This document shows positions 8,584-16,600 of a stretch of 64,000 nt of DNA, in pieces. Where the stretch lies: positions 434,001 through 498,000 of the forward strand of contig NZ_JBEPOK010000001.1 of assembly GCF_040546765.1 (NCBI RefSeq), in the 5' to 3' direction. The stretch is from Arthrobacter sp. OAP107 (GTDB lineage Bacteria; Actinomycetota; Actinomycetes; Actinomycetales; Micrococcaceae). The first letter of the stretch is position 1, and each line of letters opens with the position of its first letter. The position numbers and the translations under genes were made by a program. Under the pieces are notes generated by a model. The model was given only the letters and a program-made list of their open reading frames with translations, was not told where the DNA came from and ran no database searches.

Positions 8584-8660
8584 CGGGCGGCTCCTTCGGC
8601 GTGTTCGTATGCTTTCGGGTTCATCGTTGACTCCGTGTTCATTGATTCTGCCTCATGCGC

Positions 8661-9446
8661 TCAGCGCAGGGCCGCCTCCTGTGCCGGTGCTGCCGCAATC
8701 CGGGTCAGGGCGGCCGCTGAGGCTTCCGTCATTTCCGCGGGGACGCCGAGGTCGGCAAGGTAATTTGCGGTGTCCTGCATTTCCCGGGACCGGCGCACGG
8801 CGTGCTTGGACGTTCCCGCCAGGAACCGGTCGATTACGGCCTGGCCGTCGCCCGCCAGCTGCCGGGAAATCTGTTCCCGGATCCAGCTTTCAAGCCCTGC
8901 GGCCCGGCCGGCGGTTACGGCCTCAACAACCACCGATGCCAAGCCCTTCATCAGGATGCTGCGCAGCAGCTTGTGCGACATCGCGGCCCCCGGCCCGCCG
9001 TCGGCGATTTCGACGTCGACGCCCAGCGGCGCCAGCAGCTGCACCACCGCGGCGGATCCCGGGCCGCTGACCATGAGCGGTGTTTTGGCGCCCAGGGCGG
9101 CGACGGGCCCAAGGATCGCGACGTCGGCGAACTCGACCTGGCCGGCCTGCCGGCCCAGTTCCGCCATCACCGTGGGGGACGATGACGTGAAGTCCGCGTA
9201 GGTGCTGCCGGCGGGGAGCACCGGCAGGCAGTCCCTGGCCACGCTGCGGGCAGCGGCCGCACCGGTGAGCACCAGCACGATGTCCGCGCCCTGGCAGGCT
9301 TCAGCGGCCGTGGCCGCCCGTGTTGTTCCGGCCGGGGTGTTCGGGGCCACGGGGTCAAAGCCGGTGACCTGGTGGCCGGCCGCTGCCAGCGCGGAGGCGT
9401 AGGCCGCGCCCGCTTCACCCAGGCCGATGATGGTGCACTTTGTCAT
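8661..9446 (-). CDS. NAD(P)-dependent dehydrogenase, DUF1932 type
   Basis: This 261-residue protein begins with a Rossmann fold of the 6-phosphogluconate/3-hydroxyisobutyrate dehydrogenase superfamily (IIGLGEAGAAYASAL, with FDP ending strand two) and ends with a helical DUF1932-like domain (HKLLRSILMKGLASVVVEA; the Lys fits the family catalytic lysine). It probably oxidises or reduces a beta-hydroxyacid made in this pathway. It sits in the operon between RraA and the TRAP permease, 30 bp after RraA. The substrate is unknown. Confidence 0.85.
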   Translation of the reverse strand: MTKCTIIGLGEAGAAYASALAAAGHQVTGFDPVAPNTPAGTTRAATAAEACQGADIVLVLTGAAAARSVARDCLPVLPAGSTYADFTSSSPTVMAELGRQAGQVEFADVAILGPVAALGAKTPLMVSGPGSAAVVQLLAPLGVDVEIADGGPGAAMSHKLLRSILMKGLASVVVEAVTAGRAAGLESWIREQISRQLAGDGQAVIDRFLAGTSKHAVRRSREMQDTANYLADLGVPAEMTEASAAALTRIAAAPAQEAALR

Positions 9447-9476
9447 GAGACTTGTTCCTTACTTACTGGGTGTCCG

Positions 9477-10103
9477 TTACTGGCCGCGGGCGGCAATGAT
9501 CGACGCCCGGCGGTTGGTTTCGTCGGCAAAAACCGCCTCGGCGGCTTCTGCCACGGCTGCGGCCTGCTCGCTGGGGATGACCACGATGCCGTCGGAGTCA
9601 CCGATGATGATGTCGCCGGGCAGGACGGGGACGCCGCCGAAGGCAACGGGACCGCCGAGCCGGTGCGGCCCGTTCTTGTACGGGCCCGCCGGCGTGACCG
9701 CCCGGGCGAAGACCGGCATGCCGATCTCGCCGAGGGCCTCGGCATCGCGTGCCGCGCCGTCCAGGGCAAAGCCTGCGATGCCGAGGCTGATGGCGCGCTC
9801 GCCGATCAGCTCACCGAGGAGGGCACGGGACTCGTCGCCGCCGCCCGCAACAACGATGACGTCCCCCGGCTGCGCCAGCTTCAACGCTTCGTGGATGCCT
9901 TGGTTGTCCCCCGGGCGGGTCCAAACGGTGAAGGCGGGTCCGGCGATTTTCGCTCCCGGCCAGACCGCCTGGATCGCGGAATCCGCCACACCGAGCCGGT
10001 CCACCGCGTCTCCGATGTTCGCAGCGGGCAGCTTGGCCAGCCGGTCGATGAGTTCCTGGTCCGGGCGGGTGAAGGAGATGTCCTGAAGGGCGGGGGTTGT
10101 CAT
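9477..10103 (-). CDS. RraA-family aldolase
   Basis: This 208-residue RraA-fold protein has ANIGDAVDRLGV at the N-terminus, PGDVIVVAGGG, GERAISLGIAGFALDGAARD, MPVFARAVTPAGPYKNGP and PGDIIIGDSDGIVVIP. Characterised members without RNase E partners are 4-hydroxy-4-methyl-2-oxoglutarate / 4-carboxy-4-hydroxy-2-oxoadipate aldolases that release pyruvate. The GD...G(A)xRD region that binds the divalent metal is present. In this operon an aldolase that splits an imported hydroxy-oxo-diacid is plausible, but that is inferred from neighbours. Confidence 0.85.
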   Translation of the reverse strand: MTTPALQDISFTRPDQELIDRLAKLPAANIGDAVDRLGVADSAIQAVWPGAKIAGPAFTVWTRPGDNQGIHEALKLAQPGDVIVVAGGGDESRALLGELIGERAISLGIAGFALDGAARDAEALGEIGMPVFARAVTPAGPYKNGPHRLGGPVAFGGVPVLPGDIIIGDSDGIVVIPSEQAAAVAEAAEAVFADETNRRASIIAARGQ

Positions 10104-10168
10104 GGCGGTGTCTTCCCTTGTGTGTTGGTTTGAGCTGGGACGGGCAGTCTGAGCCGAACGCGGGCGGG

Positions 10169-11185
10169 CTAGTCCTTCTTTTGGACCAGGGGCAGGACCT
10201 TCTTGAAGTCCGCTTCCTGGCCTGCCCAGAACGTCTCGTAGTCCTTGCCGGAGAGGTAGCTGGTCTGCAGGCCGAGGTCGTTCATCTTCTTGACGACCTC
10301 GGGGTCCTCAATGGCCTTCTGCAGGGCAGCCTCAAGCTTCTTGGCGACGGCGTCCGGAAGGCCGGCGGGGGCGGAGTAGCCGCGGGCGGTGCCGGCTTCG
10401 ACGTCGTAGCCGCTTTCCTTGAACGTGGGGACGTCCGGCAGCGACGGGGAGCGCTCAGCGGTCATGATGCCCAGGACGCGCGCCTTGTTCTGCTTGGTCA
10501 AATCGGTGACATCGCTGACGTTGGCCACCAGGACGTCGACATGCTTGCCGAGGAATGCTGTGGTGGCCTGCGAGGCACCTTCGGAAAAGTGAACCGGTGC
10601 GAACTCGGCACCGGTGGTTTCCTGGATCTGGGCCAGCGCGAAGTGCTCGCCGGTCTGCAGGCCGGTGGTGCTCGCCGTGAGGGACTTGGGGTTGGCCTTG
10701 ACGGCGTCCAGCAGTTCCTTCAGCGTCTTGTACGGGTTGTCCGGCTGGACGGCGATGACGGCCGGATCAATGACCTGGCGGCCCAGCGGCTGGAAGCTGC
10801 TGCGGGTGTATTTCGCGCCGCGGCTGGGGTCCAGCGGGGATACGACGACGGACGGGGAGCCGGTGGCGCCGATGGTGTAGCCGTCAGGCTTGGCGCTGGT
10901 CAGTGCCGTGTAGCCGATCTGGCCGCCGGCGCCGGGCTTGTTGATGACCTCGACGTTGGTGCCGAGTTCCTTCTCCAGGACCGGCTGGACCAGGCGGGCT
11001 GCGGTGTCCACGGCGCCGCCCGAAGCAAACGCAACGACGAGGTCGATGGACTTGCCCTTCTTGGGGAAGTCATCGCCGGTGGCAGAGCTTGCACCGGCGC
11101 TGGCGCCACACCCGGTGAGGGCGAGCAGGGCAACTGCAGCGACGGCTGCGGAGATTTTCATTCGTGACTGGTTCCTGGGTGACAA
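10169..11185 (-). CDS. tctC: TctC/Bug-type solute-binding lipoprotein
   Basis: This is the periplasmic-type binding protein of a tripartite tricarboxylate transporter, 338 residues, with a lipoprotein signal peptide ending in LTGC (lipidated Cys26). Bug-family features include SIDLVVAFASGGAVDTAARLV (quoted region near residues 45-65), NKPGAGGQIGY and GAKYTRSSFQPLG. TTG at 11185 was chosen because AAAGGAG stands 7 bases upstream; the ATG at 11161 (MKISAAV) lacks a good site but is possible. It should capture a carboxylate for TctAB, encoded just upstream in the operon. Confidence 0.92.
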   Translation of the reverse strand: MSPRNQSRMKISAAVAAVALLALTGCGASAGASSATGDDFPKKGKSIDLVVAFASGGAVDTAARLVQPVLEKELGTNVEVINKPGAGGQIGYTALTSAKPDGYTIGATGSPSVVVSPLDPSRGAKYTRSSFQPLGRQVIDPAVIAVQPDNPYKTLKELLDAVKANPKSLTASTTGLQTGEHFALAQIQETTGAEFAPVHFSEGASQATTAFLGKHVDVLVANVSDVTDLTKQNKARVLGIMTAERSPSLPDVPTFKESGYDVEAGTARGYSAPAGLPDAVAKKLEAALQKAIEDPEVVKKMNDLGLQTSYLSGKDYETFWAGQEADFKKVLPLVQKKD

Positions 11186-11255
11186 GGGTCTTCTCCTTTG
11201 AAGAGAGATGTTCGGACTGCAGGGTGGATAGGTAATGGGACGGATGAAGGGGACC

Positions 11256-12758
11256 TCAGGCTTCGGGGTCCTCTGTGAGGGCCTTGGGCTTGCGGAACTT
11301 CAGGAGCGGGCTGCAGATGATCAGCACGCCCAGCGCGATGAGCACTGCGGATATGGGGCGGTTGAGGAAAACGCTGAAGTCGCCCTGGGAGATTTCCAGT
11401 GATTCGCGCAGGGACCGTTCCATCAGGGGACCCAGCACCAGTGTGAGGACCATCGGCGCCAGCGGGATATCCAGGTTCCTCAGGGCCAGGCCGAGGAGGC
11501 CGAAGCCGATCATGACGAAGACGTCGAAGACGCTGAAGTTGATGGTGTACGCGCCGATGACCATGAACAGCAGGATCAGGGCGGTCAGGATGGGAGTGGG
11601 GACCCGAAGGATCGAGGTCCAGAGCCCTACCAGGGGAACGTTCAGCAAGAGCAGCAGGACATTGCCGATGAAGAGGCTGGCGATGATGGCCCAGGCGATC
11701 TCGGAGTGTTCAGTGAACAGGCTGGGGCCCGGAGTCAGGCCCTGCTGGAGGAAGGCACCCATGAGGACTGCGATGGTGGGCGACGCGGGGATGCCGAGGG
11801 TGAACAGCGGGATGAGGGCAGCGTTGGCGTGGGCGTTGTTGGCCGTTTCGGGACCGGCAACGCCTTCGACGGCGCCCCTGCCGAGTTCGTGGCGGAAGTG
11901 TGAGAATTTCTTTTCCGAGGCGTAGGACAGAAGAGATGACACCGATCCGGTCATGCCCGGGATCAGGCCGAGCCCGAAGCCGACACCCGTGCCGCGGGCC
12001 ATGGCCGGTGCGCTGCGGCGCCATTCGGTCCGTGAGGGGAACAGTGAGCGGAAACCGGGTGCGTGCACCAAGGGAGTCTCGGCGTTTTTGCGGTAGGAGA
12101 GGATCTCGGAGAGGCCGAAGACGCCGACGATGACGGCCACGAAGCTCACGCCGTCCAGGAGCCGGTCCATGCCGAACGTGAAGCGTGGGGCGCCGGCGAC
12201 GGGGTCGATGCCGACCATGGAGATCAGCAGGCCCAGGGCTCCGGAGATCAGGGCCTTGACCATCGATTTTCCGGCCAGCGCCACGAGCAGGGAAATGCCG
12301 ACCACCATGAGTGCGAAGAACTCCGGCGGACCGACCAGCAGGCCGAGCTCGCCCAGGGGTTTGGCCGCGGCGACGAGTCCGATGGTGGCAACGGTTCCGC
12401 CGATGAAGGATCCGACGGCGGCCAGGGTCAGCGCCGCCCCCGCCCTGCCGATCTTGGTCATCGCATAGCCGTCGATGGTGGTGATCGCTGAGGATGCCTC
12501 ACCCGGAGTGTTGAGGAGGACACTGGTGATGGTGCCCCCGTACTGCGTGCCATAGAAGATCGCACACAGCATGATGATGGACCCGGCGGGGTCCAGATTC
12601 AGGGTGAGCGGGATAAGGAGTGCCACGCCGGCGACGGGCCCGACGCCGGGCAGGACCCCGATGATGGTGCCCAGCAGGCAGCCCAGGAAGGCGAAGATCA
12701 GGTTCTGCCAGGTCATGGCGGTGGCAAAGCCGCCGAGCAGTTCGTTGAGGGTGTCCAT
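11256..12758 (-). CDS. tctA: tripartite tricarboxylate transporter large permease TctA
   Basis: This 500-residue protein has about 12 membrane segments and shows the TctA signatures GVLPGVGPVAGVALLIPLT, FYGTQYGGTITSVLLNTPG and GLIPGMTGSVSSLLSYASEK, with TLGIPASPTIAVLMGAFL later. It is the main membrane channel of the TTT system and works with TctB and TctC, both encoded here. It begins 2 bp after the tctB stop, implying translational coupling, and lies 70 bp before tctC. The imported compound is probably a di- or tricarboxylate; the exact substrate is not deducible. Confidence 0.95.
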   Translation of the reverse strand: MDTLNELLGGFATAMTWQNLIFAFLGCLLGTIIGVLPGVGPVAGVALLIPLTLNLDPAGSIIMLCAIFYGTQYGGTITSVLLNTPGEASSAITTIDGYAMTKIGRAGAALTLAAVGSFIGGTVATIGLVAAAKPLGELGLLVGPPEFFALMVVGISLLVALAGKSMVKALISGALGLLISMVGIDPVAGAPRFTFGMDRLLDGVSFVAVIVGVFGLSEILSYRKNAETPLVHAPGFRSLFPSRTEWRRSAPAMARGTGVGFGLGLIPGMTGSVSSLLSYASEKKFSHFRHELGRGAVEGVAGPETANNAHANAALIPLFTLGIPASPTIAVLMGAFLQQGLTPGPSLFTEHSEIAWAIIASLFIGNVLLLLLNVPLVGLWTSILRVPTPILTALILLFMVIGAYTINFSVFDVFVMIGFGLLGLALRNLDIPLAPMVLTLVLGPLMERSLRESLEISQGDFSVFLNRPISAVLIALGVLIICSPLLKFRKPKALTEDPEA

Positions 12759-12760
12759 GT

Positions 12761-13264
12761 CTAGAGTCCGATCAGGTTCAGGACGGGAATGGATGAGACA
12801 GGCAGGGCCACGTTCAGTCCGTAGTTGAAGGCGTAGAAGGCTCCGACGCTTCCAGCCAGGGCGGTGAGCAGGGCGGAAAGCCAGCCCCGCTTTCCCCGGA
12901 TCTTCAGGTGGTACATCAGGAAGAGGAACATGCCCAGCTGGAAGCCGAGCAGGTCCAGCAGCGCCGCCAGCAGCACAAGGCTTCCGACGACGGCGAGCAC
13001 CAGTCCGCCGTCGGCCCCCTCACCTGCCGCGCTGGGGCGCTTTAGCTCCTGAAGCAGCCACAGGACTGACATCGAGGCGAGCACCGCGCCCATGGCGAAC
13101 GGGAACAGCCCGGGGCCGGGACCCAAAGAGGTCCAGAGGCCGAGGCTCACCGAGCTGACGAGCACGTAGGCGCCCAGTGCCCCGAAGGCGGCGATCCCGG
13201 CCAGCACGCTGCGCGCCGGCCTCGCCCGGGCGGGGGACTGGGTCATGGTCGACTCCGTTGTCAT
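12761..13264 (-). CDS. tctB: tripartite tricarboxylate transporter small permease TctB
   Basis: This 167-residue protein has four membrane segments and the overall TctB pattern (GPGPGLFPFAMGAVLASMSV, LLDLLGFQLGMFLFLMYHLKI). The ATG at 13264 has GGAAGG 7 bases upstream, favouring it over the TTG five codons earlier. It is the first gene of the eight-gene minus-strand operon. Its start is about 20 bp from the first of two near-palindromic sites shared with the divergent IclR gene, which makes it the likely point of control. Confidence 0.88.
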   Translation of the reverse strand: MTTESTMTQSPARARPARSVLAGIAAFGALGAYVLVSSVSLGLWTSLGPGPGLFPFAMGAVLASMSVLWLLQELKRPSAAGEGADGGLVLAVVGSLVLLAALLDLLGFQLGMFLFLMYHLKIRGKRGWLSALLTALAGSVGAFYAFNYGLNVALPVSSIPVLNLIGL

Positions 13265-13282
13265 CAAAATGCCTTCCAATTG

Positions 13283-13299
13283 CTTCCATAGAATGAAAG
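13283..13299. promoter_or_regulatory. putative IclR operator 1
   Basis: CTTCCATAGAATGAAAG is a 7-3-7 near-palindrome (one mismatch between CTTCCAT and ATGAAAG). It lies just upstream of tctB and matches a second site 84 bp away (13367). Binding by the neighbouring IclR protein is inferred. Confidence 0.6.
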
Positions 13300-13366
13300 T
13301 GTCTTACATCAGAAGAAATAGTGACACGGCCCACAGGCGCTGTCAAGCGCGTGGAAAGAGCCGAAA

Positions 13367-13383
13367 CTTACATAGAATGAAAG
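13367..13383. promoter_or_regulatory. putative IclR operator 2 overlapping iclR promoter
   Basis: CTTACATAGAATGAAAG differs from operator 1 at one base and is 84 bp (about eight helical turns) from it. A -10-like TAGAAT lies inside it at 13373-13378, 6 bases before the ATG at 13385, so the iclR mRNA may be leaderless and autorepressed. Confidence 0.6.
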
Positions 13384-13384
13384 A

Positions 13385-14182
13385 ATGACGGTGACCAATG
13401 CGCAGTCCGGCACTGCAGCGGACGACGGCGGCAAACCCTCCAACATGCGCTCGCTGTCCCGGGCGATGGAGGTGTTCGCGGAACTGCAGCGGGCGGACCG
13501 CCCCCAGCGGCTTAGCGATCTGGCGCGGAACTGCGGCATGAGCCTACCCACCACGCTGCGCATCCTGCGGGTGCTGCAGGACTTCGGGATGGTCAGCCAG
13601 ACCGACAAGACCTACCGGATCGGCCCGGCAGTGCTGCCCGCGGCACGCAGCTACATCGAGAATGACCCCCTGGTCACCACGTCCCGCCCGGTGCTCCAGC
13701 AGGTGGCGGCGCAGACGGGAATGACCGCATCCCTGTACACCCGTTTGGGATTTGAGCGCATCCTGGTGGTCCGCGTCGACGGTGATGCCCCGCTCAGGTA
13801 TGACATGCCCCTGGGCAAGCGGCTTCCCCTGACGGTCGGCGCAGCCGGCAAGGTCCTGCTGGCCGGCGCTCCGGACGGGCATCTCCAGGAAGTGGTGCAG
13901 GGGGCGGTGGCGGCCGGGCACGAAAAGCCCACGTTCAGCCTGGCAGAGCTCAAAGAGCGCCTGCCCGAGCCTGGAACCGATTTCGCATACTCGGCCGACG
14001 AGCGCGCCACCGGTGTCCTCTCGGTGGCGATGGCCATCAAGAGGTCGGGGCTGCCCAGCGAATCCATTGCCCTGACCAGCCCGGTGGAAGCCGCCACCGA
14101 GGAGGGGCTGAAGGCGGGCGTGCCCGAACTGCGCCGCGCTGCAGCCCGGCTCGCTGAACTGCTGGAGGGAACCGTCTACTGA
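13385..14182 (+). CDS. IclR-family transcriptional regulator
   Basis: This 265-residue regulator has an N-terminal winged HTH (about residues 20-85: SLSRAMEVFAELQ, LSDLARNCGMSLPTTLRILRVL, YRIGPAVL) and a C-terminal IclR effector domain (residues 95-260: GMTASLYTRLGFERILVVRVDG, LTVGAAGKVLLAGAPD). It is divergent from the tct operon, with two matching near-palindromes between them, one touching its own start codon. There is no good ribosome binding site, consistent with a leaderless transcript. It probably senses the operon's substrate or an intermediate. Confidence 0.93.
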   Translation: MTVTNAQSGTAADDGGKPSNMRSLSRAMEVFAELQRADRPQRLSDLARNCGMSLPTTLRILRVLQDFGMVSQTDKTYRIGPAVLPAARSYIENDPLVTTSRPVLQQVAAQTGMTASLYTRLGFERILVVRVDGDAPLRYDMPLGKRLPLTVGAAGKVLLAGAPDGHLQEVVQGAVAAGHEKPTFSLAELKERLPEPGTDFAYSADERATGVLSVAMAIKRSGLPSESIALTSPVEAATEEGLKAGVPELRRAAARLAELLEGTVY

Positions 14183-14231
14183 GGCTCTCCATGGGAGTGC
14201 AGGCCTCAAAGCTGAGAGGAAGGCGGGTCGC

Positions 14232-15116
14232 ATGGCAGGAATGCCGCCGGCCACCGTGGAGGTGAGTGCCGCCGTCGTCCGCGCCCTCCTCCGGGACCAG
14301 CAACCCGACCTGGTGGACAGCCCGCTGGTGCGGGTGGCCAACGGCTGGGACAACGCGACCTTCCGGCTCGGTGACGGCCTGGCGGTCCGGCTGCCCCGCC
14401 GGGACGAGGCCGTGCCGCTGATCCTGCACGAGCAGCGGTATCTTCCCGGCATCGCGAGCCGGTCCCCGGTTCCGGTTCCCGTGCCCGTCCATGCCGGCCG
14501 GCCGACGCCGGACTTTCCCTGGCCGTGGAGCATCGCCCGGTGGGTTCCCGGCGTCCCTGCTGTGGACGCAGGACCGGCGGACCGTGCGCCGGCCGCAGAC
14601 GGCCTGGCCGCCTTTCTCACGGGGCTCCACGTCCCCGCCGACGCAGAAGTACCGGTGAACCCCGTCCGCGGGGTGCCGCTGCTGGACCGGAGTTCGGTGG
14701 TGCTGGAACGGCTCGGGGACCGGCAGCGCTACCCGCGGGCCGCGGAGCTGGGGGCGGTATGGGCCCAAGCCTGCGCGGCTCCTGCCTGGGACGGTCCGGC
14801 GATGATGCTCCACGGCGATCTGCATCCGGCCAACATTCTGCTGGCGGCCGACGGGTCGCTGGCCGGCGTGATTGACTTCGGCGACGTCGGGGCAGGGGAT
14901 CCCGCCGTCGATCTCGCCGTCGGCTGGTTAATGTTCGACGCCGGCACACGGCAGCGCTTCATCGGCGCCTTTGGTCGCGCAGTGGACCGGGACACCTGGG
15001 CGCGCGCCCGCGGCTGGGCTCTCGTCCTGTCCACCGCCATGCTGAGCAACTCCGACGACAATCCGCGGATGTTTTCGGTGGGGGAGTTCGGCATCCGGCA
15101 GGTCCTGGCGGGATGA
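14232..15116 (+). CDS. aminoglycoside-phosphotransferase-like kinase
   Basis: This 294-residue protein has the protein-kinase-like APH fold. VANGWDNATFRLGDGLAVRLPRR (N-lobe, quoted in part) is followed by MLHGDLHPANILL with catalytic Asp196 and VIDFGDVGAGDPAVDLA with metal-binding Asp215. Members phosphorylate aminoglycosides, macrolides or small metabolites such as homoserine and choline, and many chromosomal copies are not resistance genes. Here there is no resistance context. The segment SPVPVPVPV near residue 78 is a low-complexity linker. The gene stands alone, 49 bp after the iclR gene. Confidence 0.85.
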   Translation: MAGMPPATVEVSAAVVRALLRDQQPDLVDSPLVRVANGWDNATFRLGDGLAVRLPRRDEAVPLILHEQRYLPGIASRSPVPVPVPVHAGRPTPDFPWPWSIARWVPGVPAVDAGPADRAPAADGLAAFLTGLHVPADAEVPVNPVRGVPLLDRSSVVLERLGDRQRYPRAAELGAVWAQACAAPAWDGPAMMLHGDLHPANILLAADGSLAGVIDFGDVGAGDPAVDLAVGWLMFDAGTRQRFIGAFGRAVDRDTWARARGWALVLSTAMLSNSDDNPRMFSVGEFGIRQVLAG

Positions 15117-15188
15117 CCTGCACGGCCGTCTTATAACGAGTTGGTAAGGCTGCTTATTATTCCTCCGGAACGACCCTACACTTATGGC

Positions 15189-15446
15189 ATGGAACCGCTG
15201 GTGTCGATCATGTTGGTGTTCGCCGTGGCGCTGCTTTGGCTCATTGTTCCGGTGCTGTTGCTCTCGAGGATCAACCGGGATGTGCGGCGGGCCGTAAGGC
15301 AGCAACGGAAGGCGTTGCGCATGAAGGAGCGCCAGAACCACAAAAACCACGTCCCAAGGCGGGCTGTTCTGGCCCGGAAGCGCGGGCTCAAAGCGGCAAG
15401 GCGGCGTTCCGAGTCGAAGCCCCCGGCGCTCCCGTCCTCCAGCTGA
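15189..15446 (+). CDS. small membrane protein, unknown
   Basis: This 85-residue protein has one N-terminal membrane segment (about residues 3-24: VSIMLVFAVALLWLIVPVLLL, in part) followed by a very basic tail rich in Arg and Lys. The ATG has no ribosome binding site; TACACT, a fair -10 element, ends 7 bases before it, so it may be leaderless. It would place a positively charged tail in the cytoplasm. No family is recognised. Confidence 0.6.
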   Translation: MEPLVSIMLVFAVALLWLIVPVLLLSRINRDVRRAVRQQRKALRMKERQNHKNHVPRRAVLARKRGLKAARRRSESKPPALPSSS

Positions 15447-15493
15447 GCCTGAGCTATGCGTCTCCGCAGGATGGTCGGCGGTAGGGTGGGCGC

Positions 15494-15898
15494 ATGGAGA
15501 TGCGCCTCGAAGTTGTGCAAGTGCCGGTAGCCGACGTTGACGCGGCGAAGTCGTTCTACGTGGAGAAGCTGGGCTTTGTCCTGGACCACGACGTGGAGCA
15601 CATCCCCGGCATGAGGGTGGTGCAGCTGACACCGCCCGGTTCCGCTGCCTCGATCGTCATCGGCACTGGCATGACCGGTATGGCACCGGGGAGCCTGGAG
15701 GGGCTGCAGCTCGTCGTGCCCGACATCGACGCGGTGCGCGCCGAGCTGTTGGACCGCGGCGCCGGCATCAGCGAGGTCCAGGACATGGGAGGGGTGCAGT
15801 TCGCCTTCCTCAGCGACCCGGACGGCAACCGCTGGGTCCTTCAGGGCGCAACCGCTCCGGAGGTCAAGAGCGCGCACCTGGATTCGGCCGCTTCGTAG
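15494..15898 (+). CDS. VOC-family (glyoxalase/bleomycin-resistance fold) protein
   Basis: This 134-residue single VOC domain has VQVPVADVDAAKSFYVEKLGFVLDHD at the start (quoted in parts), GLQLVVPDIDAVRAELLDRG in the middle and FAFLSDPDGNRWVLQ at the end, the standard beta-alpha-beta-beta-beta pairs with the closing Glu/Gln replaced by WVLQ. Functions in the family range from isomerases and dioxygenases to drug binding, and none can be assigned. Its 3' end overlaps the end of the frameshifted minus-strand gene. Confidence 0.85.
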   Translation: MEMRLEVVQVPVADVDAAKSFYVEKLGFVLDHDVEHIPGMRVVQLTPPGSAASIVIGTGMTGMAPGSLEGLQLVVPDIDAVRAELLDRGAGISEVQDMGGVQFAFLSDPDGNRWVLQGATAPEVKSAHLDSAAS

Positions 15899-16489
15899 CC
15901 GCGAGGCCTTTTCCGGCCCGGTCACACCGGGTGTTGTGCGGGGCCACGGATTCCCCGCGGCCAGGTAGGCGGCCAGCCGCTGCAGGTGGTCCCGCCATTT
16001 CTCGTCTTCCCTGGCCTCGCGGGGCTTGCGCCGCCAATCAGGCAGCACTGACAGGCCTGCCGCAATCACAGGGTTCAGGATGCCGGCATCCGCATCACGG
16101 CGACGGCGGCGCAGCCATTGGGCGAGTTCCCGTTCCGCCTTGTCCTCCGCGTTGCGGGAGGGGTAGCGGCCTGTTGCCTCCACTACGGCGAGCAGCTGGT
16201 ACATGCGTTTGGTGCCGGGCGCCGCTTGGCTGGTCGCTGCTGCGGCTGCTGCCCGGTGGTCCGTTTTCAGGACTGGATCCGCTGCCTTGACCGCCGTTAC
16301 GTGGGCCGTGACGGCAGAGACCTTGACCCGCGCCAGTTCGGCGATTTTCTTCCGGGACAGGCCCATCCGGTACATGAGGGTCCACTCCGGATGCGCTTCC
16401 CCCGAGCCCTTTGCATCGAGAACCATTGGGCAAGGATAGCCATCGGGACGTTGTGCCGGACCCGGTTTCCCCAACCATTCATCCACCAT
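15864..16489 (-). pseudogene. helicase-associated-domain protein, probably frameshifted
   Basis: The minus strand encodes a Myb/HTH-like N-terminus (WTLMYRMGLSRKKIAELARV) and a helicase-associated-like repeat (GRYPSRNAEDKAERELAQWLRR; WRDHLQRLAAYLAAGNPWPR). ATG 16489 has GAGGTGAAGATGA upstream. In the current frame it runs on without a stop through the antisense of two plus-strand genes to 15182. Around 15940, inserting one C would restore the usual WPRHN continuation and end at a TGA at 15864-15866. I read this as a one-base deletion in a real gene. Either a pseudogene or a recent sequence error fits. Confidence 0.5.
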
Positions 16490-16600
16490 TCATCTTCACC
16501 TCGGCCACTGCGAACGTGGTGGATGAAGAGCATTCGGAACCGGCGGAGGGCCGGATGGGAACCCCTATCCGCCTGCAACCGCACGGCGTTAGGATGCCGT

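Noticed and set aside
14232..15116. Antibiotic-resistance gene
   Set aside because: Only the general APH fold is visible, with no mobile context; most such chromosomal proteins are metabolic kinases.
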